A program made the position numbers and the translations under genes. The notes beneath the pieces were generated by a model, which saw only the letters and a list, made by a program, of their open reading frames with translations, searched no databases and was not told the DNA's origin. Shown here piece after piece: positions 44,761 to 53,779 of a DNA stretch of 59,365 nucleotides. Origin of the DNA: an uncultured Eubacterium sp. (lineage in GTDB: Bacteria; Bacillota; Clostridia; Lachnospirales; Lachnospiraceae). How positions within the stretch are numbered: position 1 is the stretch's first letter; each line of letters starts with the position of its first letter. The DNA lies in contig CAMDYG010000013.1 of NCBI GenBank assembly GCA_945910225.1, forward strand, positions 1 to 59,365. The letters are read 5' to 3'.

Positions 44761-45825
44761 GTGATAACAATTGATATTCTTTCTCCGGTTGGTGGAAGAA
44801 CAGGTGGAATTGAAAATGTTATACGGGCGTGGACAAGAAAGCTGCCGGAGGATGAATATGATGTCAGAGTTATTCATATGGCTCCGGGAATGAAATATCT
44901 TGATGGATATAATAAGGCGTATGCATTTGCTGAATCTACGGATGATAACATTAATTCAAAGCTTACACATTTTGCAAGAAATTATGCGGGATTTATAAAC
45001 AGCTATGGCAGACCGGATATATGCGTGGCAACGAACTGGCCGGCTATGTGTGTTGTGGCAGATGCAGTTAGAAAGATACTTGATACACATTTTATGATAT
45101 TATCATGGGTTCACAGTGATATATCACAGTATCAGGCAGCCGGGCTTGGCGGGGTTAATGAGATGTTAAAGGCTGATGCGCATCTGTGCATAAGCAGGAG
45201 CAATGAACAGTCAGTTAAGGCAGTATGTCCGGAGGCAATAACATATTTGACAGGCAACCCTGTACATATGCAGACATTTGTCGGGAAAGATCCGGACGCT
45301 GATACTATGTGTTATGTGGGAAGGCTGCAGGATGTTAAGAGGGTTGACATTATACTTGAGGCTTTATACAGGGCAAGACATAAATGGAAACTTAAGATTG
45401 TCGGAACAGGTGAGTCAGAGAATGAACTAAAAGAAATCGTTAAGTATCTTGGACAGCAGGAGCAGGTTGAATTCATGGGCTGGCAGGACAATCCATGGGA
45501 GAGTTGTCAGGATGCTTCTGCAATGATAGCTGCATCGGAGTACGAAGGATTTATGCTTACCGGGGCAGAAGCTCTTTCAATGGGGATGACAGTTATATCT
45601 ACGCCAGTTGATGGTGTTACTGATTATGTAAGAGAAGGCGTGAATGGATATTTCTTTAAATATGAGGATGCTATAGGACTTGCAGGGATTCTTGATGATA
45701 TATATGAAGGGAAAATACATTTGTGTGACAGGAAAGTATGTCGTGAATCTGTAGAAAAATATAGTGAAGAAGTGTATTTTAACCAATTGAAAAATATTTT
45801 TGAATTTTTATTAAAAAGGGGTTAA
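44761..45825 (+). CDS. GT4-family glycosyltransferase
   Basis: A 354-residue GT-B enzyme. The N-terminal glycine loop is GGRTGGIENVI near 11. The C-terminal donor domain has CYVGRLQDVKRVDIILEAL near 188, LKIVGTGESENEL and the EX7E motif EGFMLTGAE near 261. It would be a retaining glycosyltransferase. The start is a GTG with GGAGG six bases upstream. Its stop overlaps the -35 of the second flagellin's promoter. Confidence 0.9.
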   Translation: MITIDILSPVGGRTGGIENVIRAWTRKLPEDEYDVRVIHMAPGMKYLDGYNKAYAFAESTDDNINSKLTHFARNYAGFINSYGRPDICVATNWPAMCVVADAVRKILDTHFMILSWVHSDISQYQAAGLGGVNEMLKADAHLCISRSNEQSVKAVCPEAITYLTGNPVHMQTFVGKDPDADTMCYVGRLQDVKRVDIILEALYRARHKWKLKIVGTGESENELKEIVKYLGQQEQVEFMGWQDNPWESCQDASAMIAASEYEGFMLTGAEALSMGMTVISTPVDGVTDYVREGVNGYFFKYEDAIGLAGILDDIYEGKIHLCDRKVCRESVEKYSEEVYFNQLKNIFEFLLKRG

Positions 45826-45848
45826 GTATTTAATATTCCCTCCGATAA
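45823..45848 (+). promoter_or_regulatory. Sigma-D promoter of the second flagellin gene
   Basis: TAAG, 14 bases, TCCGATAA (or TTAA with a 15-base spacer). The -35 overlaps the stop codon of the GT4 gene. Slightly weaker match than the first flagellin promoter. Confidence 0.75.
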
Positions 45849-45884
45849 ATAATACATAAGAAATAAACAATATTTAAATTGATT

Positions 45885-45910
45885 ATAAGGAGTTATTGAT
45901 ATCAAGGAGG
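45885..45910 (+). promoter_or_regulatory. Second flagellin leader: GGA hairpin and GGA-containing SD
   Basis: ATAA/TTAT closes a GGAG loop (45885-45896), and the SD AAGGAGG follows at 45904-45910. Two GGA sites about 18 bases apart, one over the SD, match the CsrA arrangement known for hag. The stem is short and AT-only, so folding is uncertain. Confidence 0.5.
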
Positions 45911-45917
45911 AATTATT

Positions 45918-46736
45918 ATGGTAGTACAGCATAATCTATCAGCTATGAACACAAACAGACAGATGGGAACAGTTACAAGTGCCCTTTCTAAGTCTACAGA
46001 GAAGTTATCATCAGGTTACAAGATTAACAGAGCAGCAGATGATGCAGCAGGTCTTTCTATTTCAGAGAAGATGAGAAGCCAGATCAGAGGTCTTAATAAG
46101 GCATCTTCTAATGCAGAAGATGGTATATCTCTTATCCAGGTAGCTGAAGGTGCTCTTAATGAATCACATTCTATTTTACAGAGAATGAATGAGCTTGCAA
46201 CACAGGCAGCTAATGATACTAATACTACATCAGATAGAGAGGCTATACAGTCAGAGATTTCACAGCTGACATCTGAGTTAGACAGAATTTATTCAACAAC
46301 TCAGTTCAATACTATGAACCTTCTTGATGGTAACTTTACAGGTAAGAGTCTTCAGGTTGGATCTCTTTCAGGTCAGGTTATTAACTTAAGCATTAACAGC
46401 ATGAAGGCTTCAGCAATTGGTATTAAGGCATCAAGCATAAGCGTAAGCAGCAATTCAGCTGCAGGTAAGTCTATGTCACTTATCCAGCTTGCTATTAATA
46501 CTGTTTCACAGGAGCGTTCTAAGCTCGGTGCTCTTCAGAACAGACTTGAGCATACAATTAACAACCTTGATACAACAAGTGAGAATACATCAGCTGCTGA
46601 GTCTCGTATCCGTGATACAGATATGGCTACTGAGATGGTTGAATACAGCAAGAATAATATTCTTTCACAGGCTGGACAGTCAATGCTTTCACAGGCTAAT
46701 CAGCAGACACAGGGAGTTCTTTCACTCTTACAGTAA
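45918..46736 (+). CDS. hag: Flagellin (second copy)
   Basis: A 272-residue flagellin almost identical to the first at both ends (QHNLSAMNTNRQMGTVTSAL; SQANQQTQGVLSLLQ) and different mainly at about 155-190. At DNA level it differs at many synonymous sites, with fewer optimal codons, so it is an old duplicate kept by selection rather than a recent copy. There is no D2/D3 surface domain. Both carry the D1 stretch QRMNELATQAANDTN that falls in the TLR5-binding region of flagellins. It is flanked by a GT4 and a CgeB-like glycosyltransferase gene, like the first with its licD. Confidence 0.97.
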   Translation: MVVQHNLSAMNTNRQMGTVTSALSKSTEKLSSGYKINRAADDAAGLSISEKMRSQIRGLNKASSNAEDGISLIQVAEGALNESHSILQRMNELATQAANDTNTTSDREAIQSEISQLTSELDRIYSTTQFNTMNLLDGNFTGKSLQVGSLSGQVINLSINSMKASAIGIKASSISVSSNSAAGKSMSLIQLAINTVSQERSKLGALQNRLEHTINNLDTTSENTSAAESRIRDTDMATEMVEYSKNNILSQAGQSMLSQANQQTQGVLSLLQ

Positions 46737-46753
46737 TATAATTAAGGAATCAG

Positions 46754-46794
46754 GAGCCAGAACTGCGGTAATGTCGCAGCTTTGGCTCTTTTTT
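46754..46794 (+). terminator. Intrinsic terminator after the second flagellin
   Basis: GAGCCA and CTGCG pair with CGCAG and TGGCTC around GTAATGT, interrupted by small internal loops, and a run of six T follows. The next gene begins 25 bases on. Confidence 0.85.
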
Positions 46795-46818
46795 AATATA
46801 TATACGATGGGGGAACAT

Positions 46819-47955
46819 ATGATATTATTTTATCAGTGGAATGCATTTATGCAGAGAGGGATGGAGAATGCTCTCAAAAGATTAAATATAGAATATGAAG
46901 TGTATTATGATTGTGCCAGGGACTGGGATAGTGATAATGAATTTGCAGACAGATTCAGAAAAAGAATTGCAGGTGGTATATACGATATTGTGATTTCGAT
47001 TAATTTCATGCCGGTAATATCTGATATATGCAATGATTGTTCGATTAAGTATGTATCATGGGTATATGATTCACCTCTTCATATCAGACGCCTTGATACC
47101 CTTAAGAATAAATGCAATTATATTTTTTTCTTTGACAGGGCACAGGCGGATTATTATTTTGCAGATGGGGTAACAGGAGCGAGGCATCTTGCACTGGCTG
47201 CTGATCCGGATGTTTTTGCAGGAGTACAGAAGGGTACTTATGATTGTGATGTTGCATTTCTTGGGCAGCTGTATAAATCAGAGTATCAGGATTTATGCAG
47301 GGGGCTTAGCCTGTATAGCAGAGGGTATCTAGAGGGGATTATTGCAGCGCAGTCACAGATTAATGGCGGTTATATAATTGATGAGATGCTGACAGAGGAT
47401 ACGCTTGGAATGGTTAATACAGACTTTTTAAAGGCGAGTAAGGGCAGATTTTCGGTGACTGAAAGAGAATTATCGTATACACTTGCCAAGGAAACAACGG
47501 GGAGACAGAGGTATACGGCGCTTGCATTGCTATCGGACAGATGCAGGGTAAATGTTTATTCTAAGGATACAGATGAACGGCTTGAAAAAGCTTCGTTTTG
47601 CGGATATGCAGATTACTATGATAAGATGCCAGCTGTGTTTAGAAACAGCAAGATCAATCTTAATATTTCTTTATGCACAATCCAGACAGGAATCCCGCTG
47701 AGAGTGCTGGATATTATGGCGTGTGGTGGATTTGTGCTTACGAATATGCAGCCTGAGCTTATGGAATATTTTATTCCGGGAGAGGATGTTGCGGTGTATG
47801 AGGATATGAAAGATATGATTGCTAAGGTACAGTTTTATCTTGAGCACGAAGAGTTAAGAAAAAGAATTGCACATAATGGATTTTTGAAAGTTTGTGAAAT
47901 ATTCAGATATGACGACAGAATAAAGTATATGTTGGAGATTGCAAATGAAAAATGA
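46819..47955 (+). CDS. CgeB/DUF3880-like glycosyltransferase (1)
   Basis: A 378-residue GT-B protein. The N-terminal half matches the DUF3880 type (INFMPVISDICNDCSIKYVS, WVYDSP, YIFFFDRAQADYYF, LALAADPDVF). The C-terminal half is the donor domain (FRNSKINLNISLC, QTGIPLRVLDIMACGGFVLT, IPGEDVAVYED). Relatives sit in flagellin and capsule glycosylation loci. It is the first of four such paralogs here. The frame is open far upstream into the flagellin, but the ATG at 46819 after GGGGGAAC gives the same start as the paralogs. It overlaps the next gene by 11 bases. Confidence 0.85.
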   Translation: MILFYQWNAFMQRGMENALKRLNIEYEVYYDCARDWDSDNEFADRFRKRIAGGIYDIVISINFMPVISDICNDCSIKYVSWVYDSPLHIRRLDTLKNKCNYIFFFDRAQADYYFADGVTGARHLALAADPDVFAGVQKGTYDCDVAFLGQLYKSEYQDLCRGLSLYSRGYLEGIIAAQSQINGGYIIDEMLTEDTLGMVNTDFLKASKGRFSVTERELSYTLAKETTGRQRYTALALLSDRCRVNVYSKDTDERLEKASFCGYADYYDKMPAVFRNSKINLNISLCTIQTGIPLRVLDIMACGGFVLTNMQPELMEYFIPGEDVAVYEDMKDMIAKVQFYLEHEELRKRIAHNGFLKVCEIFRYDDRIKYMLEIANEK

Positions 47956-48994
47956 TATGACGGATGTTAAGATATCGGTAATTGTACCATGCCATAATGT
48001 TGGAGGAATGGTTGGCGAATGTCTTGAAAGTATTGTTAATCAGACGATAGGATTGTCACATCTGGAGATAATTCTGGTTGATGATGCATCTACTGATAAT
48101 ACAGTAGAGGTTCTTAAATATTACGAGCAGAAGTATTCTGAAAATATAATGCTTGTGCTGTGTGATAAGAATGGAAGACAGGGAACAGCGAGGAATATAG
48201 GAATGTCATATGCAACAGGGGATTATATAAGCTTTGTTGATTCAGATGACTGGATACATCCGGATATGTATAAGATTCTTGCTGGTATAATCATGAATAA
48301 TAACTGTGACATTGTGCAGTTCAGATACAAGGAAACGAAACAGCTGCCGTCCGATTATAACAGACATATAGATAATGTCGATGTGAAGATATATGATTAT
48401 GCAAAAGACAGAAAAAAGTATCTTCTGGACTCATCTATACTTAATGAGTCATGTACAACCAAGTTATACAGCAGCCGGCTGATAGCAGAGGCGGGAGTGC
48501 GTTATGCAGAAAATGTTGCATATGAAGAGCCTCTTTTTACATATCCGTTGAAGTTCTATGTAGACAGGGTTGCTGTAACACAGGCGCAGTTATACTACTA
48601 TAGATATAATGAGAATGGTACTATGCTTTCTTACATGAATAATCCTTCAACAATGGTACAGCATCTGCAGGTGCAGCAGGATGTGTATATAAGAATGAGT
48701 AATTCTGGATATATGGAAGAATTCAGGGATGAGATTAACCTGTATTTTTTACATTCATTTTATGCGGAAACATTTTATTTTATGGCAGCAAGAAGGATGC
48801 CAATGATGGCTGTTATGTTAAGATACATGATAAATGTTGTTACTAAATACATTCCGGATTATAAGGACAACCCATATATCGGATATCCGGGTGTCAGGGA
48901 AGAGATGGAAAGTCTTAAGCTCATAGACTATGCTGGACTGCCTGATGATGAACTTGAGAAAATGGTAGCGGATTATATGAAGAGCTGCATTTAA
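47945..48994 (+). CDS. GT2-family glycosyltransferase (paralog A)
   Basis: A 349-residue GT-A enzyme: KISVIVPCHNVGGMVGECL, LEIILVDDASTDNT, RQGTARNIGMSYATGDY and the metal motif FVDSDDWIHPDM near 92. The C-terminal 130 residues are helical with several aromatic residues and no clear membrane segment. It resembles the GT2 at 52720. The ATG at 47945 (after GGAG at 47934) overlaps the end of the previous gene, so translation is probably coupled. Confidence 0.9.
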   Translation: MKNDMTDVKISVIVPCHNVGGMVGECLESIVNQTIGLSHLEIILVDDASTDNTVEVLKYYEQKYSENIMLVLCDKNGRQGTARNIGMSYATGDYISFVDSDDWIHPDMYKILAGIIMNNNCDIVQFRYKETKQLPSDYNRHIDNVDVKIYDYAKDRKKYLLDSSILNESCTTKLYSSRLIAEAGVRYAENVAYEEPLFTYPLKFYVDRVAVTQAQLYYYRYNENGTMLSYMNNPSTMVQHLQVQQDVYIRMSNSGYMEEFRDEINLYFLHSFYAETFYFMAARRMPMMAVMLRYMINVVTKYIPDYKDNPYIGYPGVREEMESLKLIDYAGLPDDELEKMVADYMKSCI

Positions 48995-49004
48995 GGAGAG
49001 ATTC

Positions 49005-50195
49005 GTGAAGATATTATATTATACATGGAATGAGATTATTAAGAATGACGTATGTGATGCTATAAAAGCTTGCGGACATGAGGTTAAGCTGCTGTCATAT
49101 GAGATTAAGAGTTATATTAAGGATGTTGAATTTCTTAATATTGTTGAAAATGAGCTGAATAATGCCAGAGATTGTGGAAAACCATATGATTTTATATTTT
49201 CATGTAATTTTATGCCTGTTATTTCTAAGATTGCACTGAGAAATAAAATTCCATATGTATCATGGACATACGACAGTCCATGCATGACTATGTATTCTGA
49301 AATGATATTTAATCCTTATAATTTTATGTTTCATTTTGATTCGTCAGAGGCTGACAGAATCAGAAATTTAGGAGTACAGCATATATATCATCTGCCGTTG
49401 GCTGTTAATGTGAGAAGAACAGATGCTCAGATCAGGGCATGTGCAGATAATGTCAGTCCTGTGCTTATTAATAAAGGCGTTGCATTTATGGGAAATCTGT
49501 ATAATAATGAACCGGATTTTGTTGAGAGTGTTGCAGGACTTCCGGATTATGAAAAGGGATATATCAATGGAATTAAGCTTGCACAGCTTGCGATGCTGGG
49601 AAGTGAGCTTCTGGAGGAAATGTTTGACGATGCTCTGTGCGACAGGCTTAAGAAGTATGTCAGTTTTTCAAAGGAAGAGGAATTCTTTGTAAAGGACACA
49701 GATATGATTCTTAATATGTTAAAGAAGAATATTTCATCAATGGAGAGAATCGGAATATTAAAGGAACTGTCCAAAGTGTGTGATGTTACGCTTTATACCC
49801 AGTCATCAGGATGTGATATGAGTGGTGTCAGAGTGAGAGGATATATAGATTACGAGCGGGATATGCCGGTCATGTTTGCCAATTCTCCAATTAATCTTAA
49901 TATTACTTTGAGGAATATCAGGACAGGAATTCCTCTGAGAGCGTTAGATATAATGGGAGCAGGAGGCTTTCTTCTTACCAATTATTGTCCTGAACTGAAT
50001 GAATATATGACAGAGGGAAAAGATTTTGTCTCATATATGGATGCCGGAGACTGCTGTGAGAAGGCAGTATACTATATAGAACATGAGGCTGAAAGAAAGA
50101 AGATAGCAGCTAATGGACATGAAAGAATACTTGATATGTTTACATATGAACATCAGATTAAGAAAATGTTTGATGTTATCAGAAAGGAACTGTGA
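49005..50195 (+). CDS. CgeB/DUF3880-like glycosyltransferase (2)
   Basis: A 396-residue GT-B paralog with FSCNFMPVISKIALRNKIPY, VSWTYDSP, NFMFHFDSSEADRI and the donor half MFANSPINLNITLRNIRTGI, then PLRALDIMGAGGFLLT. It starts with GTG after AAGGAGAG. It overlaps the next gene's frame region by a few bases and shares the domain order of its neighbours on both sides. The acceptor and sugar are unknown. Confidence 0.85.
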   Translation: MKILYYTWNEIIKNDVCDAIKACGHEVKLLSYEIKSYIKDVEFLNIVENELNNARDCGKPYDFIFSCNFMPVISKIALRNKIPYVSWTYDSPCMTMYSEMIFNPYNFMFHFDSSEADRIRNLGVQHIYHLPLAVNVRRTDAQIRACADNVSPVLINKGVAFMGNLYNNEPDFVESVAGLPDYEKGYINGIKLAQLAMLGSELLEEMFDDALCDRLKKYVSFSKEEEFFVKDTDMILNMLKKNISSMERIGILKELSKVCDVTLYTQSSGCDMSGVRVRGYIDYERDMPVMFANSPINLNITLRNIRTGIPLRALDIMGAGGFLLTNYCPELNEYMTEGKDFVSYMDAGDCCEKAVYYIEHEAERKKIAANGHERILDMFTYEHQIKKMFDVIRKEL

Positions 50196-50197
50196 CA

Positions 50198-51394
50198 ATG
50201 AATATACTTATATTTGAATATAAGAATTTCGGGACGGAAGATATTAAAGAATGTTTTGAAAAAAACGGGCATAAATATGTTGTTGTGGAAACTAATCTTT
50301 ACAGGGACAGAATAAGTCCTGAGTTTGACAAAATATTTGATGATAAGTTCGGGCAGGGAGTTGATAATAAGCCTTTTGACTGCGTGTTTACATTTAATTT
50401 CAGTCCGGTAATATCTAATAACTGCAAGAAAAGAAATGTGCCATATATAGCATTTGTGTATGATAGTCCACAGGTTCTTCTGTATTCATATACTATTATC
50501 AATCCGTGTAATTATGTGTTTATATTTGATAAGACACAGTATATGGAACTTAAGACGGCGGGCATTAATACTGTGTATTATGCGCCATTAGCGGTTAATG
50601 CTGACAGAATGAAACATATGCTTGATAAGACAGGCTGTTCACATAATATTGACAGATTTAAAGGAGACATTGCATTTGTTGGATCAATGTATAATGAAAA
50701 ACATAATCTTTTCGACAGACTTGAAGGCATAAATGATTTCACGAAAGGGTATCTGGATGCGATAATGAAGGCACAGAGAAAGGTGTATGGATATTTTTTT
50801 CTTGAACAGCTGTTATGCGGTGAGGTTCTTAAGGACATGATTAAGAATTATCCAGTTGAACCAAGTAAGGATGGAGTTGAAACTGTTTCTTATCTGTATG
50901 CTGATTATTTTCTTGCAAGGAAGATGGCATCAGATGAAAGAATGGATATAATGAAGCTGATTGGAAAGGAGTTTGGAAAGCAGTACAGTATTAACCTGTA
51001 TACACCTAATCAGACTCCGGGGCTTGCAGGTGTTAATAACTGTGGACCTATAGATTATTATGATGATATGCCGTATGTGTTCAGAAATTCAAAGATCAAT
51101 CTTAATATTACTCTGAGGAGTATCAAGTCAGGTATTCCGCTTAGAGGAATGGATATAATGGGGGCGGGAGGATTTCTCATGTCTAATTATCAGGAAGATT
51201 TCTTTGACTTCTTTGTTCCAGGAGAAGATATGGTATTGTATGAGTCTGAGGAGGATCTTATCTGCAAATGCAGGTATTACCTTGAACATGATGATGAAAG
51301 GGAAGCTATAGCAAGAAGTGGCAGAGAAAAAATAGCGGAACATCATACATATGATGTCCGCTTTAATGAGATTTTTAATATTGTTTTTAATTAA
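50198..51394 (+). CDS. CgeB/DUF3880-like glycosyltransferase (3)
   Basis: A 398-residue paralog (FTFNFSPVISNNCKKRNVPY, AFVYDSP, YVFIFDKTQYMEL; FRNSKINLNITLRSIKSGIP, LRGMDIMGAGGFLMS). The ATG at 50198 with AAAGGAAC upstream is preferred over a GTG two codons earlier. It is convergent with the fourth paralog: the last four bases TTAA serve both stop codons. Confidence 0.85.
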   Translation: MNILIFEYKNFGTEDIKECFEKNGHKYVVVETNLYRDRISPEFDKIFDDKFGQGVDNKPFDCVFTFNFSPVISNNCKKRNVPYIAFVYDSPQVLLYSYTIINPCNYVFIFDKTQYMELKTAGINTVYYAPLAVNADRMKHMLDKTGCSHNIDRFKGDIAFVGSMYNEKHNLFDRLEGINDFTKGYLDAIMKAQRKVYGYFFLEQLLCGEVLKDMIKNYPVEPSKDGVETVSYLYADYFLARKMASDERMDIMKLIGKEFGKQYSINLYTPNQTPGLAGVNNCGPIDYYDDMPYVFRNSKINLNITLRSIKSGIPLRGMDIMGAGGFLMSNYQEDFFDFFVPGEDMVLYESEEDLICKCRYYLEHDDEREAIARSGREKIAEHHTYDVRFNEIFNIVFN

Positions 51395-52563
51395 GAGAAA
51401 GCTTTGTCTATTATCTGCAGAAGACGGATGTCATATGTGTGGTATTTTGCAATGGTTTCATATCCATTGTGAGCTATTTCGAGACGTTTGTCTTCATGCT
51501 GAAGGTAATATATACAGAGCTCTTTTAAGTGTTCGGGACTTTCATAGGCAACCAGATCTTTTCCTATAGTAAATATTTCAGGAAGCTCTGACTGATAGTT
51601 GGTTATAAGAAAACCGCCAGCCCCTAATACATCAAATATTCTGAGCGGTAGTCCGGAACGTATGGATTTGGCTGTTATGTTGAGGTTGATTTTGCTGCAG
51701 TTGAATATAAGAGGCATTTCATCAAGTGATCTTGCAAAACCACGATTGTGAATGTGTGGCATGCTGCTGGTATCACTTCCTGTATACATATTAACCTGGA
51801 ATGAGTCAGAAAGCATTCTAAGAAGTCTCAGTCTTTCCTGCTCTGCAACCTTTACGCTGAGATAGTACTGGGCAACAAGAGCTTTGATATCAGCTCTTGA
51901 ACCTGGCGGAAATTCATAATGTGATGGGATACATGACAGCAGCCTTTCTGCCATTTCGTCGGTAAGTATATTTTCTATAAAGTTATAACCATAAACCCAT
52001 ATCTGTGAGTTGACTATTCCGTCAACAAAGCCTTTGCCATATTCAGACAGGATGGCATTGTTAAAAGGACATTTTTCCTGATACGTTGAACCTATAAATG
52101 AGATATCACTCCTGTATTGGTTTAACTTATTCTTACTGGCAGATGATATTACATTATTGCTGCGGATTAGATTCGTGGCAAGAGGAATATGGAAAATGTG
52201 TCCGTTATTATAATGACAGAATTCGTTATAAAGCATCCTGTCAAATAGAAATACTCTGTTCACGCTATTGGATAATGCGTTGGAATACAGTTCCAGTACA
52301 GGGCTGTCTACAATAAGGCTTATGTATATCAGTCCGGTTATCTGGCAGATATCAGACAGCCAGGGGAAGAAATTGATTGTGAACACAAATGAGTATTTAT
52401 TGCTGGTAAGTCTTGGCGCAACTATGGCAGCACATTGTGATGGCGTCAGATTTTTGTTATATATTTCTGCAGTTTCTTCATCAACTTCAAGACCAATGCG
52501 CCTGAAAGCATCTATTACATCTGGTTCACACAGGCTTCCATATCTGTATATGAATATTTTCAT
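51391..52563 (-). CDS. CgeB/DUF3880-like glycosyltransferase (4), inverted
   Basis: A 390-residue paralog on the minus strand: FTINFFPWLSDICQITGLIY, VDSPVLELY, RVFLFDRMLYNEF; and FNCSKINLNITAKSIRSGLP, LRIFDVLGAGGFLITNYQ. Its 3' end meets the preceding plus-strand paralog in a shared TTAA. A GGGG about 13 bases before the ATG is a poor ribosome-binding site. It is the only glycan gene in the island on this strand, so it may be separately controlled. Confidence 0.83.
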   Translation of the reverse strand: MKIFIYRYGSLCEPDVIDAFRRIGLEVDEETAEIYNKNLTPSQCAAIVAPRLTSNKYSFVFTINFFPWLSDICQITGLIYISLIVDSPVLELYSNALSNSVNRVFLFDRMLYNEFCHYNNGHIFHIPLATNLIRSNNVISSASKNKLNQYRSDISFIGSTYQEKCPFNNAILSEYGKGFVDGIVNSQIWVYGYNFIENILTDEMAERLLSCIPSHYEFPPGSRADIKALVAQYYLSVKVAEQERLRLLRMLSDSFQVNMYTGSDTSSMPHIHNRGFARSLDEMPLIFNCSKINLNITAKSIRSGLPLRIFDVLGAGGFLITNYQSELPEIFTIGKDLVAYESPEHLKELCIYYLQHEDKRLEIAHNGYETIAKYHTYDIRLLQIIDKAFS

Positions 52564-52646
52564 TATGAATCTTTAATCCCCTTTCACATAACAATGTATG
52601 CCGTACATATGCTTTATGTAATATAGTTTATTATATATTAATGATA

Positions 52647-52675
52647 TTGGCAATTCATAAGTCAAATGTTATAAT
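52647..52675 (+). promoter_or_regulatory. Sigma-A promoter (extended -10) for the GT2/AMP-binding unit
   Basis: TTGGCA, 17 bases, TATAAT with the extended TGT before it; transcript would begin about 38 bases before the GTG of the GT2 gene. It lies in the 156-base divergent gap after the inverted gene; no clean promoter for that gene was found. Confidence 0.75.
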
Positions 52676-52719
52676 TTTATATTATTGCATGTGTCAGGTA
52701 ATTATAAAGGGGGATATAC

Positions 52720-53736
52720 GTGAAGAAGTTAAGTGTAATTGTACCATGCTATAACGTAGGGAAGTATATTGACCGGTGTGTGGAATCGCTGACAAGCCAG
52801 ACACTTGATAAGTCGCAATATGAGATAATTCTGGTTGATGATGCTTCAACTGATGATACATGGAAACACATTGAGGACTGGGAAAGCAGGTTCCCTGATA
52901 TTATTATTGCGGTTCATTGTGATGTTAATGGGAAGATGGGACGTGCAAGAAATATCGGGTTGTCGTATGCGAGTGGCGAATATATAGGATATGCAGATAG
53001 TGATGACTGGACTGAGCCAGAGATGTTTGAAAATATGCTTGAGGCAGCAGAGAATGGAAATATGGATGTTGTTGTGTGCAAAAGCATAAGGGATCGTGGA
53101 AGTGATTATGACAAGTCGAAAGCTGGTACAGGCAGAATTAGTGTTATGAATATTGATTCTGAAGCTAAGAGAAAGGAATTCATAGTGGCTAATCCTATGA
53201 GTTATGCTGTGTGGGATAAGATTATAAGGCATTCATTACTTTCTGATAATAATATTTCGTTTCCTGAAGGACTTGCGTATGAGGATATATATTATGGAAC
53301 ATTGCTGCATTTGTATGCGGTAAAGATTGCATTTGTTGATTCTGTATTTTATCATTATTTTGTTAATCCGAAGTCTACAGTTTTGTTAAAAGATGTCGGA
53401 TATCATAAGGATATAATGAGTGTTAACAGGATGCTGTTTGATGAGCTTAATGCAAGAGGATGTTTTGATTCATATCATGACGAATTGGAACTGGATCTGC
53501 TGTTTACATGGTATCTGGGAACAATCAAGGTTATATGCTTAAGGTTTCAGAAGCCGCCGTATGATATGTTTTGCAGATTAAAGCAGGAGGTACTGGAGTG
53601 TATGCCGGACTGTTTTGACAATCCGTATATTGCAACGAGCATGAAGGAGTTCTATCAGCTTCTTATACAATTGTTAAAATGCAATGTAACAGAGGATGAA
53701 CTGATTCAGATAGCAGATAATTTTAAGAAAATGTAA
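52720..53736 (+). CDS. GT2-family glycosyltransferase (paralog B)
   Basis: A 338-residue GT-A enzyme: LSVIVPCYNVGKYIDRCVES, EIILVDDASTDDT, GRARNIGLSYASGEYIGY and DSDDWTEPEM near 90. Close in layout to the GT2 at 47945, so probably a duplicate. The start is GTG after AAAGGGGGAT. It is driven by its own sigma-A-type promoter and followed 43 bases later by the AMP-binding gene. Confidence 0.9.
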   Translation: MKKLSVIVPCYNVGKYIDRCVESLTSQTLDKSQYEIILVDDASTDDTWKHIEDWESRFPDIIIAVHCDVNGKMGRARNIGLSYASGEYIGYADSDDWTEPEMFENMLEAAENGNMDVVVCKSIRDRGSDYDKSKAGTGRISVMNIDSEAKRKEFIVANPMSYAVWDKIIRHSLLSDNNISFPEGLAYEDIYYGTLLHLYAVKIAFVDSVFYHYFVNPKSTVLLKDVGYHKDIMSVNRMLFDELNARGCFDSYHDELELDLLFTWYLGTIKVICLRFQKPPYDMFCRLKQEVLECMPDCFDNPYIATSMKEFYQLLIQLLKCNVTEDELIQIADNFKKM

Positions 53737-53779
53737 TACTATATTACATGCGATGATTATTATAAAGGATGGAAAAATC

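Noticed and set aside
46489-46818. N-terminal extension of the first CgeB-like gene into the second flagellin
   Set aside because: It would read through the flagellin in another frame and across a strong terminator; the ATG at 46819 matches the paralog starts and has a good SD.
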